From the NCBI RefSeq assembly GCF_012985465.1, contig NZ_JAAQWN010000013.1, positions 1-64,000 on the forward strand: DNA of 64,000 bases, in the 5' to 3' direction. This DNA comes from Pseudomonas sp. WS 5079 (GTDB lineage: Bacteria; Pseudomonadota; Gammaproteobacteria; Pseudomonadales; Pseudomonadaceae). A program made the translations under genes and the position numbers. The notes under the pieces were generated by a model. That model saw only the letters and a program-made list of their open reading frames with translations, had not been told where the DNA came from and did not search any database. Numbering within the stretch: position 1 is the stretch's first letter; each line of letters opens with the position of its first letter. Shown here piece after piece: positions 44,141 to 52,570 of this stretch.

Positions 44141-44557
44141 TAGTGGCTGGGGTTGCGCGCTCACAGGAAGCACTGACGTGTTGGCGATACTACTGCCGCT
44201 TTATGGCTTTATGCAAGACCTGACGAAGAGCGTTTGCCACTCTCGTCCGTGTTAGTTTTTGTTACTTGCGAACGCAAAAAGCAGCAACAACTTTGCAGGG
44301 GCATCAGCCGCTGTTTGTCACACCTTGGCGTGAGGTGCTGAGCTAATATCGCCCTCGTTTTGCGTTCGCCGTGAAGTAGGTTGGCTGGGTTCGCGCGCAA
44401 ATTTTGGACCGACTGCCACGGGCTGGTAATCCGTGCCGGATTCATGCAGGAGGACCATCAACCCAGCCGCCTCACAGGAGCACTGACTAGCGTCCAAAGG
44501 CTCACGTGTTCCGGTAAGTGCGCTGGAGGTAAGGCCCAACTCTTAGGAGGGCCGAGT
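44141..44557 (+). ncRNA. candidate structured RNA leader upstream of a 32-codon ORF
   Basis: This stretch of about 415 bases has no recognisable protein gene but many nested inverted repeats. An 8-bp stem with one bulge (GACGAAGAG/CTCTCGTC) is at 44222-44247. A 12-bp inverted repeat GCGAACGCAAAA/TTTTGCGTTCGC is at 44268-44279 and 44358-44369, enclosing a CACCT/AGGTG hairpin. A 9-bp stem GGCTGGGTT/AACCCAGCC is at 44383-44391 and 44460-44468, enclosing CACGG/CCGTG. Finally a GGCCC/GGGCC hairpin at 44533-44553 covers the AGGAGG of the small ORF. It begins after one terminator and leads to another. I do not recognise the family. The strand follows from the small ORF and its terminator. Confidence 0.5.
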
Positions 44558-44656
44558 ATGTCCAAGTTTGCACGACGTACGTGGGACCTCGTAGTGAATT
44601 GCCTGCGTGTTTATCACGTCTGGAAATTCCTGCGAGACAGCTTCGATGACCGCTAA
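44558..44656 (+). CDS. 32-residue small protein of unknown function
   Basis: The ORF starts at ATG 44558, with a strong AGGAGG 7 bases before it, and encodes 32 residues. It starts MSKFARRTWDLVVNCLRVYH and ends FLRDSFDDR. The middle is hydrophobic-aromatic and can form an amphipathic helix, with Arg/Lys near the N-terminus and an acidic end. Three tryptophan/tyrosine-type aromatics cluster in the core. A rho-independent terminator starts 14 bases after the stop. The frame continues open upstream to 44381, but those codons lie in the stem-loop region. Candidate roles are a membrane-active peptide, a type I toxin or a regulatory peptide; none can be chosen from sequence. Confidence 0.6.
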   Translation: MSKFARRTWDLVVNCLRVYHVWKFLRDSFDDR

Positions 44657-44670
44657 GGCCTGAGAAGTGG

Positions 44671-44704
44671 AGCCGCCCCGGTTTCGGCCGGGGCGGCTTT
44701 TTGC
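44671..44704 (+). terminator. terminator after the small ORF
   Basis: AGCCGCCCC and GGGGCGGCT form a 9-bp stem extended by GG/CC pairs around TTTCG, followed by TTTTTGC. It lies directly before the stop of the convergent chemoreceptor gene. Confidence 0.92.
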
Positions 44705-46624
44705 TTAGACCCGGAAATGGCTGACCATCTGCTGCAACTGGCTGCCCAGCCGTGCCAGTTCGACGCTCGACTTGGCAGTCTCGTCGCTGGCCGTTGCGGT
44801 CTGTTCCGATACGTCACGTACATTGACGATGCTGCGGCTGATCTCTTCGGCCACGGCGCTTTGTTGTTCGGCGGCGGCGGCGATCTGTTGGTTCATCGAC
44901 TGGATGTTCGACACCGTGCGGGTGATGTTCTCCAGGGAGACGCCGGCCTTGCGGGTCAGTTCGACGCTGCTGTCGGTCAGGCTGCGGCTGTTGTTCATCA
45001 CATTGGCCACTTGCTGGGTGCCGTTCTGCAAGCCGGCGACCAGGCCTTCGATTTCTTCGGTGGATTTTTGCGTGCGCTGGGCCAGGCCACGTACCTCGTC
45101 GGCGACCACGGCAAACCCACGCCCGGCTTCACCGGCGCGCGCCGCTTCAATCGCGGCGTTGAGCGCCAGCAGGTTGGTCTGCTCGGCCACGGCCTTGATC
45201 ACGTCCATCACGCTGCCGATCTTGTTGCTCTCTTGTTGCAGGTGGGCCATGGCGTCAGTGGAGCGTGCCACTTCGTCGGCCAGGCGTTCGATCTGGGCGA
45301 TGGCTTCGGCCACCACCTTGTCGCCTTCGCGGGCCTGGCCATCGGCGGCGGATGCGGCCTGGGAGGCTTGTTCGGCGTTACGCGCCACTTCCTGCACGGT
45401 GGCGGTCATTTCATGCATGGCGGTGGCCACTTGATCGGTTTCGATTTTCTGGCTGTTGACCCCGGCGCTGGTCTGCTCGGTCACGGCCGACAGCTCTTCG
45501 GCTGCGCTGGCGATCTGCGTGACGCCGTCGCGGATCCCGGAAATCAGCTCGCGCAAGGTGGTGCCCATGCGCTGGATGCCTTGTTGCAGCACGCCCAGTT
45601 CGTCGCGGCGGGTCACTTGGATGTTGTGGCTCAGGTCGCCGGAAGCGATGCGCTCGACCACGGCCAGGGTTTCCTGCAGCGGGCGGGTGATCTGCCGGGT
45701 GATGACCAGCGCGGCGATAATCCCCACCAGCAGCGCCAGCACGGTGCTGATCAGTTGCAGGCTGCGGGCCTGGACGCTTTCGGCGTCGCGGCGTTGCAGC
45801 TGGATGTCATACAGCGCTTCGCTGCGCGACACGATATCGGCACCCTGCACGGTCATTTCCTGGCGAGCGAGGACGATATTGGCGTTGGCCGCTTTATACG
45901 CCTGTAGCGCATTGCGATAGGCGCCCAGGGCATTTTCCAGGGCGATCAGCTCGGCTTGCTGGGACTCGCCAAACACGTTCTTCAAGCCTTTGAGGCCATT
46001 GATCGCCGATTCAATCTGCGCCGCGGCACGGGCTTCGGTGTCCGGGTTGACGTTGCCGGTGTAGCCGCGCACTTCATAGCGGGCCACCTGGAACTCTTCC
46101 TTGGCGTGGTTGACGGCTTCGTACTGGGCGAAGCGTTCACTGCTTTCAGGCAACTGCCGCACGCTCTGGTCCAGTGCCGCAATCACCAGGCCGGCGGCGT
46201 CGGCGCGTTCGCCCATGGTCTGGCGAGCCGCGTTGCCGTTACGGTAGGCCTCGCGCATTTTGTTCAGCGACTGCCGGTAGGCGGTGATGATGTCTTTCTG
46301 CTCGTTGAGCAGCTTGAGGTTTTCCGGGCTCTTGAAGCTGTTGACCAACTGTTGCTGCTGCGCGGCAAAACTGTCGAGGGTGGTCTGGACGTTCTGCGCC
46401 ACGGTTTCATCGCCGTTGGCGAGCATGTATTGCAGGCGCACGATCCGCAGTTTGGTCAGCGAGGCGTTGAGCTGGGTGATGTCGCTCATCCAGTTGCTGC
46501 GGTCGATCAGGCTGCCCAGGCTGGTCCAGCCGGTGAGCGCGAGGATCGAGGTGAGCACCAGTACCAGGCCGAAGCCCAGGCCCAGTTTCAAGTTGACGCT
46601 GATGTTGCCAAACCATGTATTCAT
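44705..46624 (-). CDS. methyl-accepting chemotaxis protein with helical-bundle sensor
   Basis: A 639-residue inner-membrane chemoreceptor. Transmembrane helix 1 is at about 12-32 and helix 2 at about 285-305. The roughly 250-residue periplasmic region between them is all-helical and of the size of the HBM (helical bimodular) sensors, such as P. putida McpS, which bind organic acids. A HAMP domain follows, then the cytoplasmic signalling hairpin with EQTNLLALNAAIEAARAGEA at its tip. The ATG at 46624 follows GGAGGA by 6 bases. The ligand is not known. No che genes are nearby, so it is an orphan receptor. Confidence 0.92.
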   Translation of the reverse strand: MNTWFGNISVNLKLGLGFGLVLVLTSILALTGWTSLGSLIDRSNWMSDITQLNASLTKLRIVRLQYMLANGDETVAQNVQTTLDSFAAQQQQLVNSFKSPENLKLLNEQKDIITAYRQSLNKMREAYRNGNAARQTMGERADAAGLVIAALDQSVRQLPESSERFAQYEAVNHAKEEFQVARYEVRGYTGNVNPDTEARAAAQIESAINGLKGLKNVFGESQQAELIALENALGAYRNALQAYKAANANIVLARQEMTVQGADIVSRSEALYDIQLQRRDAESVQARSLQLISTVLALLVGIIAALVITRQITRPLQETLAVVERIASGDLSHNIQVTRRDELGVLQQGIQRMGTTLRELISGIRDGVTQIASAAEELSAVTEQTSAGVNSQKIETDQVATAMHEMTATVQEVARNAEQASQAASAADGQAREGDKVVAEAIAQIERLADEVARSTDAMAHLQQESNKIGSVMDVIKAVAEQTNLLALNAAIEAARAGEAGRGFAVVADEVRGLAQRTQKSTEEIEGLVAGLQNGTQQVANVMNNSRSLTDSSVELTRKAGVSLENITRTVSNIQSMNQQIAAAAEQQSAVAEEISRSIVNVRDVSEQTATASDETAKSSVELARLGSQLQQMVSHFRV

Positions 46625-46786
46625 CGAATTCCTCCAGGAACAGATTGCGTGTACATCAGTTGCTGGAAGATCGCCCAGCCGATGGATAGTCAGGAGATAT
46701 CGGCAGGCAGGGCGAGAGCTGAAACGGTTTTTTAGCCAATGTGGGATTGGCGGATGAGCGGTCATTACTCCCGATGTAGGCGCTCT

Positions 46787-48622
46787 TCACCCGTTGGGCA
46801 GGATGCTCAGGACCAGACACGATGCGGCATCCCGGCTGAGGTGGATGCGATTGTGGGCAATGCGCGGGTCGTGGGCCTGGCCCTCGGCTTCGCCGCTGTT
46901 GGGGTTGACGTCGAAGCGCGGGAAATTGCTACTGGAAATGTCCAGGCGCAGGCGATGGCCCTGCTTGAACAGGTTGCAGGTGGCAAATGGCTCGATGTTC
47001 ACTTTCACCCGCTCGCCGGGTGTCAGCGGTTTGGGCTGCTCCCACGCGTCGCGATAACGGCAGCGGCGGATGCCGTCGGTGATGTTCATCGCAAAGCCTT
47101 GCGGGTAAGCGGCGCTCGGCGGGTAGACATCCACCAGCTTGGCGGTGAAGTCGGTGTCCGGCGCGTCGCTGTCGATCCATAGCTCGATCTGCACCGTGCC
47201 GGCGACGATCAGGTCTTCGCTCAGGGGCGCGGTCTCAAAGCTCAGCACATCGTCGCGCTCGCACAGGGGGCGATTGTCACCATGGGTGCCAAAAAAGTCC
47301 GCGCGCTCACGCTGGTCGAAGGCGCCACCGACGAAGATCGGCGCACCGGATGTCAGTGCGCCGCCCACGGTCGGCACCGGGTTGGCCGGGTCGGCGTAGT
47401 AACCCAGGACGGCCTCGTCAGCGCTGGGCGCAACCTCGGTCAATTGCCGTTGTTCATCCAGGTACAAGGTCAGCGCCTGGGTGCCGGGCAGCGGCCATTG
47501 CTCGGCCTGCAACCAGCGGCCGCCGTGTTGCAGGCGCCCCTTTTCATCCGGCAAGCCGCTGCCGCCGCCCATCAGGAACACCTGCACCTGGGCTTGCGGT
47601 GGCTGCGTCCCTGGCTTGAGGGACTGCTCGAACCATTGCAGGCGGCAACTCAACCAATCCTGCGCCACCTGGCCGTCAAACGCGGCCTGGGCGCCGAACT
47701 CCACATCGCCGCTATGGCTGATGTTACGGTCACCGTGCAGCCACGGCCCCATGATCAACTGTTGCGGTGCACGGTTGGCGCGGGTGAATGCGGCGTAGTT
47801 GGCCAGGGTCGAGCTGACATAAGCGTCATACCAACTGGACATGAACAACACGGGAATATCCGGCAAGTCCGCGTAATGACCTTCGGCATAAATTCCCGAC
47901 TTCTGCCAGTAGGGGCCGAAAGTGCCCTGGGCCCACTGCTCCAGCAGATAGGCTTCGTACTCGGGCACATGGCGCAACGGTGATTGGCCCGCCTGCCAGG
48001 GCATGCGGCGGAACCACTCATGGATGTCTTCGTCTTCCAGCGCCTGGCGTACTTGCGGGTCGGCCAGGGCTAGCGGGCTTTCCTTGGCCTGGCGAAAGGC
48101 CCAGGTAGCCTGCTTGAGTTCAAACGCACCGCCCTGGCGAATCCCGCATTGGTAGGCGTTGGCGAAGCCGCCGCTGTCGAGCACCATGCTGCTCAGGCCC
48201 GGCGGGTGCAGGCAGGCCATCGCCAGCTGGGTGTGGGCCGCGTAGGACAGGCCCATGCTGCCGATCTTGCCGTTGCACCATGGCTGGCGAACGATCCAGG
48301 CCAGGGTGTCGAAGCCGTCTTCGCCCTCGGCGGTGTATTTGGTGAACACCCCTTCGGAGGCGTAGCGCCCGCGGCAATCCTGGAATATCGCGACAAACCC
48401 CTGGGCGGTAAAACGCGCCGCCATCTGCTCGCGGGAGATGTGCTGGCCGTCGAGCTGTTTTTCCGAGCGCGACGGTTTGCGCTTGTCATAGGGCGTACGT
48501 TCGATCACCACCGGATACGGCCCTTCGCCGCCCGCCGGCAGGTAGATATCGGTGGCCAGGTGGATGCCATCGCGCATGGCGATCATCTGGTTGTGCAGGG
48601 TTTGCATAGGTAAAACACTCAT
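46787..48622 (-). CDS. CocE/NonD-family hydrolase (X-Pro dipeptidyl-peptidase-like)
   Basis: A 611-residue serine hydrolase of the CocE/NonD family. The alpha/beta-hydrolase part has RDGIHLATDIYLPAG at the N-terminus, the FQDCRGRYASEG motif, and the nucleophile in GSMGLSYAAHTQ (Ser about 145). A C-terminal galactose-binding-like jelly-roll domain includes GTVQIELWIDSDAPDTDF. Substrates in the family include esters, glutaryl-7-ACA and proline peptides. The ATG at 48622 lies 4 bases after the stop of the transporter gene upstream, so the two are coupled. An ATG at 48607 is an alternative. Confidence 0.88.
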   Translation of the reverse strand: MSVLPMQTLHNQMIAMRDGIHLATDIYLPAGGEGPYPVVIERTPYDKRKPSRSEKQLDGQHISREQMAARFTAQGFVAIFQDCRGRYASEGVFTKYTAEGEDGFDTLAWIVRQPWCNGKIGSMGLSYAAHTQLAMACLHPPGLSSMVLDSGGFANAYQCGIRQGGAFELKQATWAFRQAKESPLALADPQVRQALEDEDIHEWFRRMPWQAGQSPLRHVPEYEAYLLEQWAQGTFGPYWQKSGIYAEGHYADLPDIPVLFMSSWYDAYVSSTLANYAAFTRANRAPQQLIMGPWLHGDRNISHSGDVEFGAQAAFDGQVAQDWLSCRLQWFEQSLKPGTQPPQAQVQVFLMGGGSGLPDEKGRLQHGGRWLQAEQWPLPGTQALTLYLDEQRQLTEVAPSADEAVLGYYADPANPVPTVGGALTSGAPIFVGGAFDQRERADFFGTHGDNRPLCERDDVLSFETAPLSEDLIVAGTVQIELWIDSDAPDTDFTAKLVDVYPPSAAYPQGFAMNITDGIRRCRYRDAWEQPKPLTPGERVKVNIEPFATCNLFKQGHRLRLDISSSNFPRFDVNPNSGEAEGQAHDPRIAHNRIHLSRDAASCLVLSILPNG

Positions 48623-48626
48623 CGGC

Positions 48627-50066
48627 TCAATATCCGGTTTGCACGGCAATGGCCAACAGCACCATCGCCAGCACCGCGTAGATCAGGAACAGCGGCAGGA
48701 TGTAGCGCGCCCATTGGCCCCAGCCGACGTTGGCGGTGGCCAGCAGCACCAGCAGGCCGCTGGAGGTCGGGGTGATCATGTTGGTCAGGCCGTTGCCCAT
48801 CAAAAAGGCAAACACCGTGGTTTGCGGGCTGACCCCGGACAACTGGCCCAGCGGCCCGAAGATCGGCATGGTCACCGCCGCCTGGCCTGAGGTGGACGGG
48901 ATCAGCACGTCCAGCCCCAGTTGCGCGAAGAACATGCCGTAGGCTGAGACCACCGGCCCGTGGTCGCCCACCAGGTTGGCCAGGCTGTTGACGATGGTGT
49001 CCAGCACCTGGCCGGTGCTGAGGATGATTTCCACGGCGGTCGCCAGGCCGATCAATACGCCGGCGATCAGCACCTTTTTCATGCCATCGACAAACGCGCT
49101 GGCGGCAGTGCTGGCAGCCAGGCCGGCGATCACCGTAAAGGCCACGGTCAGCAGCAGGTAGAACGCCGACAGTTCATGGTATTTCCAGCCCCAGCGGTTC
49201 GAGGCATACACCAGGAAGCCGATCCCGCCGCCCAGCACCAGCAGGTTCAGCAGGTGGCGAATCGGCAGGGGTTTGCTTTCAAAGGTGATCTGCGCGCTGG
49301 CATCAAAGCCGTGCTTGCGAATGCTCCACAGCACAAACGCGATACCCACCAGCAGGAAGGTGCAGTAAGCGGCGACGCGCATGCTCAAGCCGCTGAAGAT
49401 CGGCAGGCCGACCATCGGCTGGGCCACGGACAACGCCACCGGGTTGGAGATGGACGCCAGGTAGCCGATCTTCACCGAGATGGTGACGATGGCCAGGCCA
49501 ATCAGGTTCGACAGCCCCAGGCGGTTAGCCATGGCCACCATCAACGGCACGATCAGGATGAATTCCTTGGCCAGCCCCATGAAGGTGCTGCCGGCGGAAA
49601 ACACCAGCATCAGGCTCGGCACCAGCACGTAGATATTGCCCCGCGTCAGGCCCAGCAGGCGCTCCAGCCCGGCGTCGATTACCCCGGCCTTGTTCAGCAC
49701 GCCGAACATGCCGCCGATGAACAGCACCATGAAAATCAGCGCCGCACGCTTTTCGATGCCTTGGGGGATGGCCATGAAGCCTTCCACCAACGACACCGGG
49801 CGTGCGGTTGTGTCGCCGGCCTTGCGTGGTTCCAGGGAGAACAGTTGGCTGAAGGAGTCCTGCTTTTCCAGCACCTGGTACGAGCCCGGCACCACCAGGC
49901 CATTGTGGCGCTGGAACTTGCCGGCATTCACCGCATAGGTGAAGGCGACGGCGAGCAGCACGATACTCAGCAGAATGATCGCCGGGTTGATTTGCTTGCG
50001 TTGCACGGGTTTGTCTGCGGCCGCCTCGGTGGGCGGCGGGGTACGGAGGATCTGCGGTTCGGTCAT
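48627..50066 (-). CDS. YfcC-family inner-membrane transporter
   Basis: A 479-residue integral membrane protein of the YfcC family (ArsB/NhaD-like, often called C4-dicarboxylate or basic amino acid antiporter family). About 12-13 helices are seen, with the internal repeats ending in GLAKEFILIVPLMVAMANRL and the later DVLIPSTSGQAAVTMPIFGP motif, typical of the family. The ATG at 50066 is chosen; the frame continues to 50135 without need. A 50-residue hydrophilic loop after helix 1 contains the EKQDSFSQLFSLEPRK stretch. It is coupled to the CocE-like gene and probably brings in that enzyme's substrate. Confidence 0.86.
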   Translation of the reverse strand: MTEPQILRTPPPTEAAADKPVQRKQINPAIILLSIVLLAVAFTYAVNAGKFQRHNGLVVPGSYQVLEKQDSFSQLFSLEPRKAGDTTARPVSLVEGFMAIPQGIEKRAALIFMVLFIGGMFGVLNKAGVIDAGLERLLGLTRGNIYVLVPSLMLVFSAGSTFMGLAKEFILIVPLMVAMANRLGLSNLIGLAIVTISVKIGYLASISNPVALSVAQPMVGLPIFSGLSMRVAAYCTFLLVGIAFVLWSIRKHGFDASAQITFESKPLPIRHLLNLLVLGGGIGFLVYASNRWGWKYHELSAFYLLLTVAFTVIAGLAASTAASAFVDGMKKVLIAGVLIGLATAVEIILSTGQVLDTIVNSLANLVGDHGPVVSAYGMFFAQLGLDVLIPSTSGQAAVTMPIFGPLGQLSGVSPQTTVFAFLMGNGLTNMITPTSSGLLVLLATANVGWGQWARYILPLFLIYAVLAMVLLAIAVQTGY

Positions 50067-50253
50067 GCTGGCGGCCCCGGCGCGACCCCGTCTGGGCGGG
50101 GTGAGTGCGCTGTTATTGTTGTGGTGGGCGGACACTAGGGCAAAGCGCGCAGGCCCACAACGTTATGCGTGGGGCGGGTTGGGGTATGCGTTTTACACAC
50201 AGATTGCGCGCAACGACGAGCGGTTCGGCTCGGAGGCTGTGGTGTTGGCGCGG

Positions 50254-50283
50254 CTGTCATCGCCGGCAAACCAGCTCCTACAG
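50254..50283. repeat. single REP element
   Basis: TGTCATCGCCGGCAAACCAG then CTCCTACAGT is one right-arm REP without a partner. It overlaps the last codons of the LysR gene. Confidence 0.75.
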
Positions 50284-51171
50284 TGGGGTGGCGAGGCGGC
50301 TTTTGAGGTGGTCGGCGAAGGCCGTTACCAACTGTGAGCGTGGCTCGTCGGCACGAAATGCCAGGCCAAATTCATAGGGCAACGCCGGGCGAAACGGCCG
50401 GCTGACAATCGGCAGATGCATGAAGTGGCTGGCCAGCAAACCGTTGACGATCGACACCCCTAGGCCTTCGGCGACAAAGCTGCAGGCGGCGCCCACCGAG
50501 TGCACCTCGACCCGCACCTGGGGCGTCAGGTTGGCGGCGCGGAACATCTGGTTCAACTCGGTACGCACCGCCCGTTGCCGGCCCAGCATCACCAGCGGCA
50601 CGTTGCGCAGATGCTGCACCTCGATGAACTCTTGGCGACTCAACGGGTGATCGGCTGGCATCACGCACACGCCTTCGGTGTGCAGCACCGGCTCGATATC
50701 GAAGTCGGGAATCTCGGTGGGCAGGCGCACAAAACCCAGGTCGGCGGAGCGGTCCAGTACGGCGCGTTCGATCATGTCGTAGGAGCCGGTCAGCAGTTCG
50801 ACCACGGTGTCGTCATGGTCCTTGAGAAAGTCCGCGACAATCCGCGGTAACAATTGCTGGGTCATGCTGGTGGGGACACCGACCTTGAGCAGGCTTTTGC
50901 GCGAGCGGCCGACGCGCATTTCGTCGGCCAGACGCTGGATACGCTGCATGCCGTCCACCAGGCCGGCGACCTCGGTGAGCAACTCCTCGGCCTCTGGCGT
51001 GGCCATCAGGCGGCCCTTTTTGCGCAGGAACAGGGCAAACCCCAGGGCGTCCTCCAACTGGCTCAACAAGCGGCTGACCGCAGACTGCGACAAGCCCATG
51101 CGCGTGGCCGCGCCGATGGTCGAGCCGGTGGACATGATCGCCTTGAAGGCTTCGAGTTGCTTGAGGTTCAC
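50278..51171 (-). CDS. LysR-family regulator divergent from an OprD porin
   Basis: A LysR protein of 297 residues if it starts at the GTG at 51171, which has AGGA about 7 bases upstream and places NLKQLEAFKAIMSTGSTIGA at the N-terminus. An ATG at 51213 would add 14 residues and has a weaker ribosome site. The DNA-binding part includes RMGLSQSAVSRLLSQLE, close to regulators such as CysB/NodD-type activators. It lies between the yfcC/cocE pair and the divergent oprD gene, so it is the likely controller of all three. Confidence 0.86.
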   Translation of the reverse strand: MNLKQLEAFKAIMSTGSTIGAATRMGLSQSAVSRLLSQLEDALGFALFLRKKGRLMATPEAEELLTEVAGLVDGMQRIQRLADEMRVGRSRKSLLKVGVPTSMTQQLLPRIVADFLKDHDDTVVELLTGSYDMIERAVLDRSADLGFVRLPTEIPDFDIEPVLHTEGVCVMPADHPLSRQEFIEVQHLRNVPLVMLGRQRAVRTELNQMFRAANLTPQVRVEVHSVGAACSFVAEGLGVSIVNGLLASHFMHLPIVSRPFRPALPYEFGLAFRADEPRSQLVTAFADHLKSRLATPL

Positions 51172-51343
51172 CGTGGATTTCCTGTCGAAGGGCGGCTTTG
51201 CGCATAGCGTCATGCGCTTCTCGCATAACGTTGTGGGACGTTCGGCAAGCCGTTAGTGTCCGCCCCAATGTGACCTGGCGTCCAGCCTGGCACACGGAGC
51301 AACTGCCCATAAAAATCGACAATACGGCATTGAGGAAACACTG

Positions 51344-52567
51344 ATGCGTGAGCTTTTCACGAGAGGCGGCGTAGTTACCGCCGGCTTGCTGGCGAGTCTG
51401 TCGCCGGCGCTGATGGCCCAGGGGTTCTGGGAGGATTCCCAGGGCAAGCTGAGCCTGCGCAATTACTATTTCAACGACGGTTATCGCGACGGTGGCGAGG
51501 ACCGCAAGGAGTGGGCGCAAGGCTTTCTGCTCAACCTGCAGTCGGGCTACACCGAAGGTACCGTGGGGTTTGGCCTGGATGCCCAGGGGCTGTCGGGGAT
51601 CAAGCTCGACTCCAGCCGCACCCACGCGGGCACCGGTTTGTTGCCGGTCCATGATGATGGGCGCGCCGCCAATGAATTCTCCAGCCTCGGCGTGACCGCA
51701 AAAATGCGCATCGGCGCGGCCGTGGTGAAAACCGGCACGCTGTTGCCCAAGATCCCGGTGCTGGTGCACAACGATGGGCGCCTGCTGCCCCAGACATTTC
51801 GCGGCACCCAGGTCGAATACACGGGCATCCGCAACCTGTACCTGCACAGCGGGCACCTGGATCAATTCAAGCTGCGTAACTCCACCGACAGCGTGGATAT
51901 TTATCCACAGGGCTACAGCGGCAAGAAGGGCAGCGACTTCGATTTCGCCGGCGCCACCTATGCCTTCACGCCTACGCTCAGTGGCACCTGGTACTACGGG
52001 GAAATGCGCGAATTCTATCGCCAGCAATTCCTCGGCCTGGTGCATAAGCAGCCGTTGGGCCCGGGCAGCCTGACCAGTGATTTGCGCTACTTCATCAGCA
52101 ATGAAGCCGGCAAGGCGCGCAACGGCAAGGTCGACAGCGACATGTTCAGCGGCCTGTTCACCTATCGCCTGGGGCCGCAGGCACTGGGCGTGGGCTACCA
52201 GAAAGTCAGCGGCGATACCGCGCTGCCCTATGCCAGCGTGTCGACGGTGTACTCGTTCAGCAACGCTGGGGTCGGCAAGTTCATCCAGGCCGGTGAGCAA
52301 ACCTGGATGCTGCGCTATGACTATGACTTCGCCGCCGTGCTGCCGGGCCTGAGCTTCATGACCCGTTACTACAAAGGCCAGAACGGCGACTTCAAGGGCC
52401 GCGAAGCGCGCGAGTGGGAGTCCGACACCCACCTGCGCTATGTGATCCAGGACAGCACCCTCAAAGGCCTGGGCGTGGAATTGCGCAAGGCCACCTACCG
52501 TTCCACCTATGCCAGTGACCGCGATAATTACCGGGTCTACCTGACGTACGATCTGGCGCTCTGGTAG
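51344..52567 (+). CDS. OprD-family outer-membrane porin
   Basis: A 407-residue outer-membrane protein of the OprD family, substrate-selective channels for amino acids, peptides or aromatic acids. The signal peptide ends at SPALMA-QG near residue 25. The first beta strands contain LSLRNYYFNDGYRDGG and RKEWAQGFLLN, as in all OprD members. The sequence ends in VYLTYDLALW, a beta-strand terminus with an aromatic last residue as needed for assembly. It is divergent from a LysR gene. The substrate is probably the one handled by the nearby YfcC-like carrier and CocE-like hydrolase. Confidence 0.92.
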   Translation: MRELFTRGGVVTAGLLASLSPALMAQGFWEDSQGKLSLRNYYFNDGYRDGGEDRKEWAQGFLLNLQSGYTEGTVGFGLDAQGLSGIKLDSSRTHAGTGLLPVHDDGRAANEFSSLGVTAKMRIGAAVVKTGTLLPKIPVLVHNDGRLLPQTFRGTQVEYTGIRNLYLHSGHLDQFKLRNSTDSVDIYPQGYSGKKGSDFDFAGATYAFTPTLSGTWYYGEMREFYRQQFLGLVHKQPLGPGSLTSDLRYFISNEAGKARNGKVDSDMFSGLFTYRLGPQALGVGYQKVSGDTALPYASVSTVYSFSNAGVGKFIQAGEQTWMLRYDYDFAAVLPGLSFMTRYYKGQNGDFKGREAREWESDTHLRYVIQDSTLKGLGVELRKATYRSTYASDRDNYRVYLTYDLALW

Positions 52568-52570
52568 GCC

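Noticed and set aside
44381..44656. Longer 91-codon version of the small ORF starting at a TTG
   Set aside because: The TTG has no ribosome site at proper distance, and its added codons lie in stem-loop DNA. The ATG at 44558 has a strong site. The similarity of FARKFW to FARRTW is noted as a finding instead.
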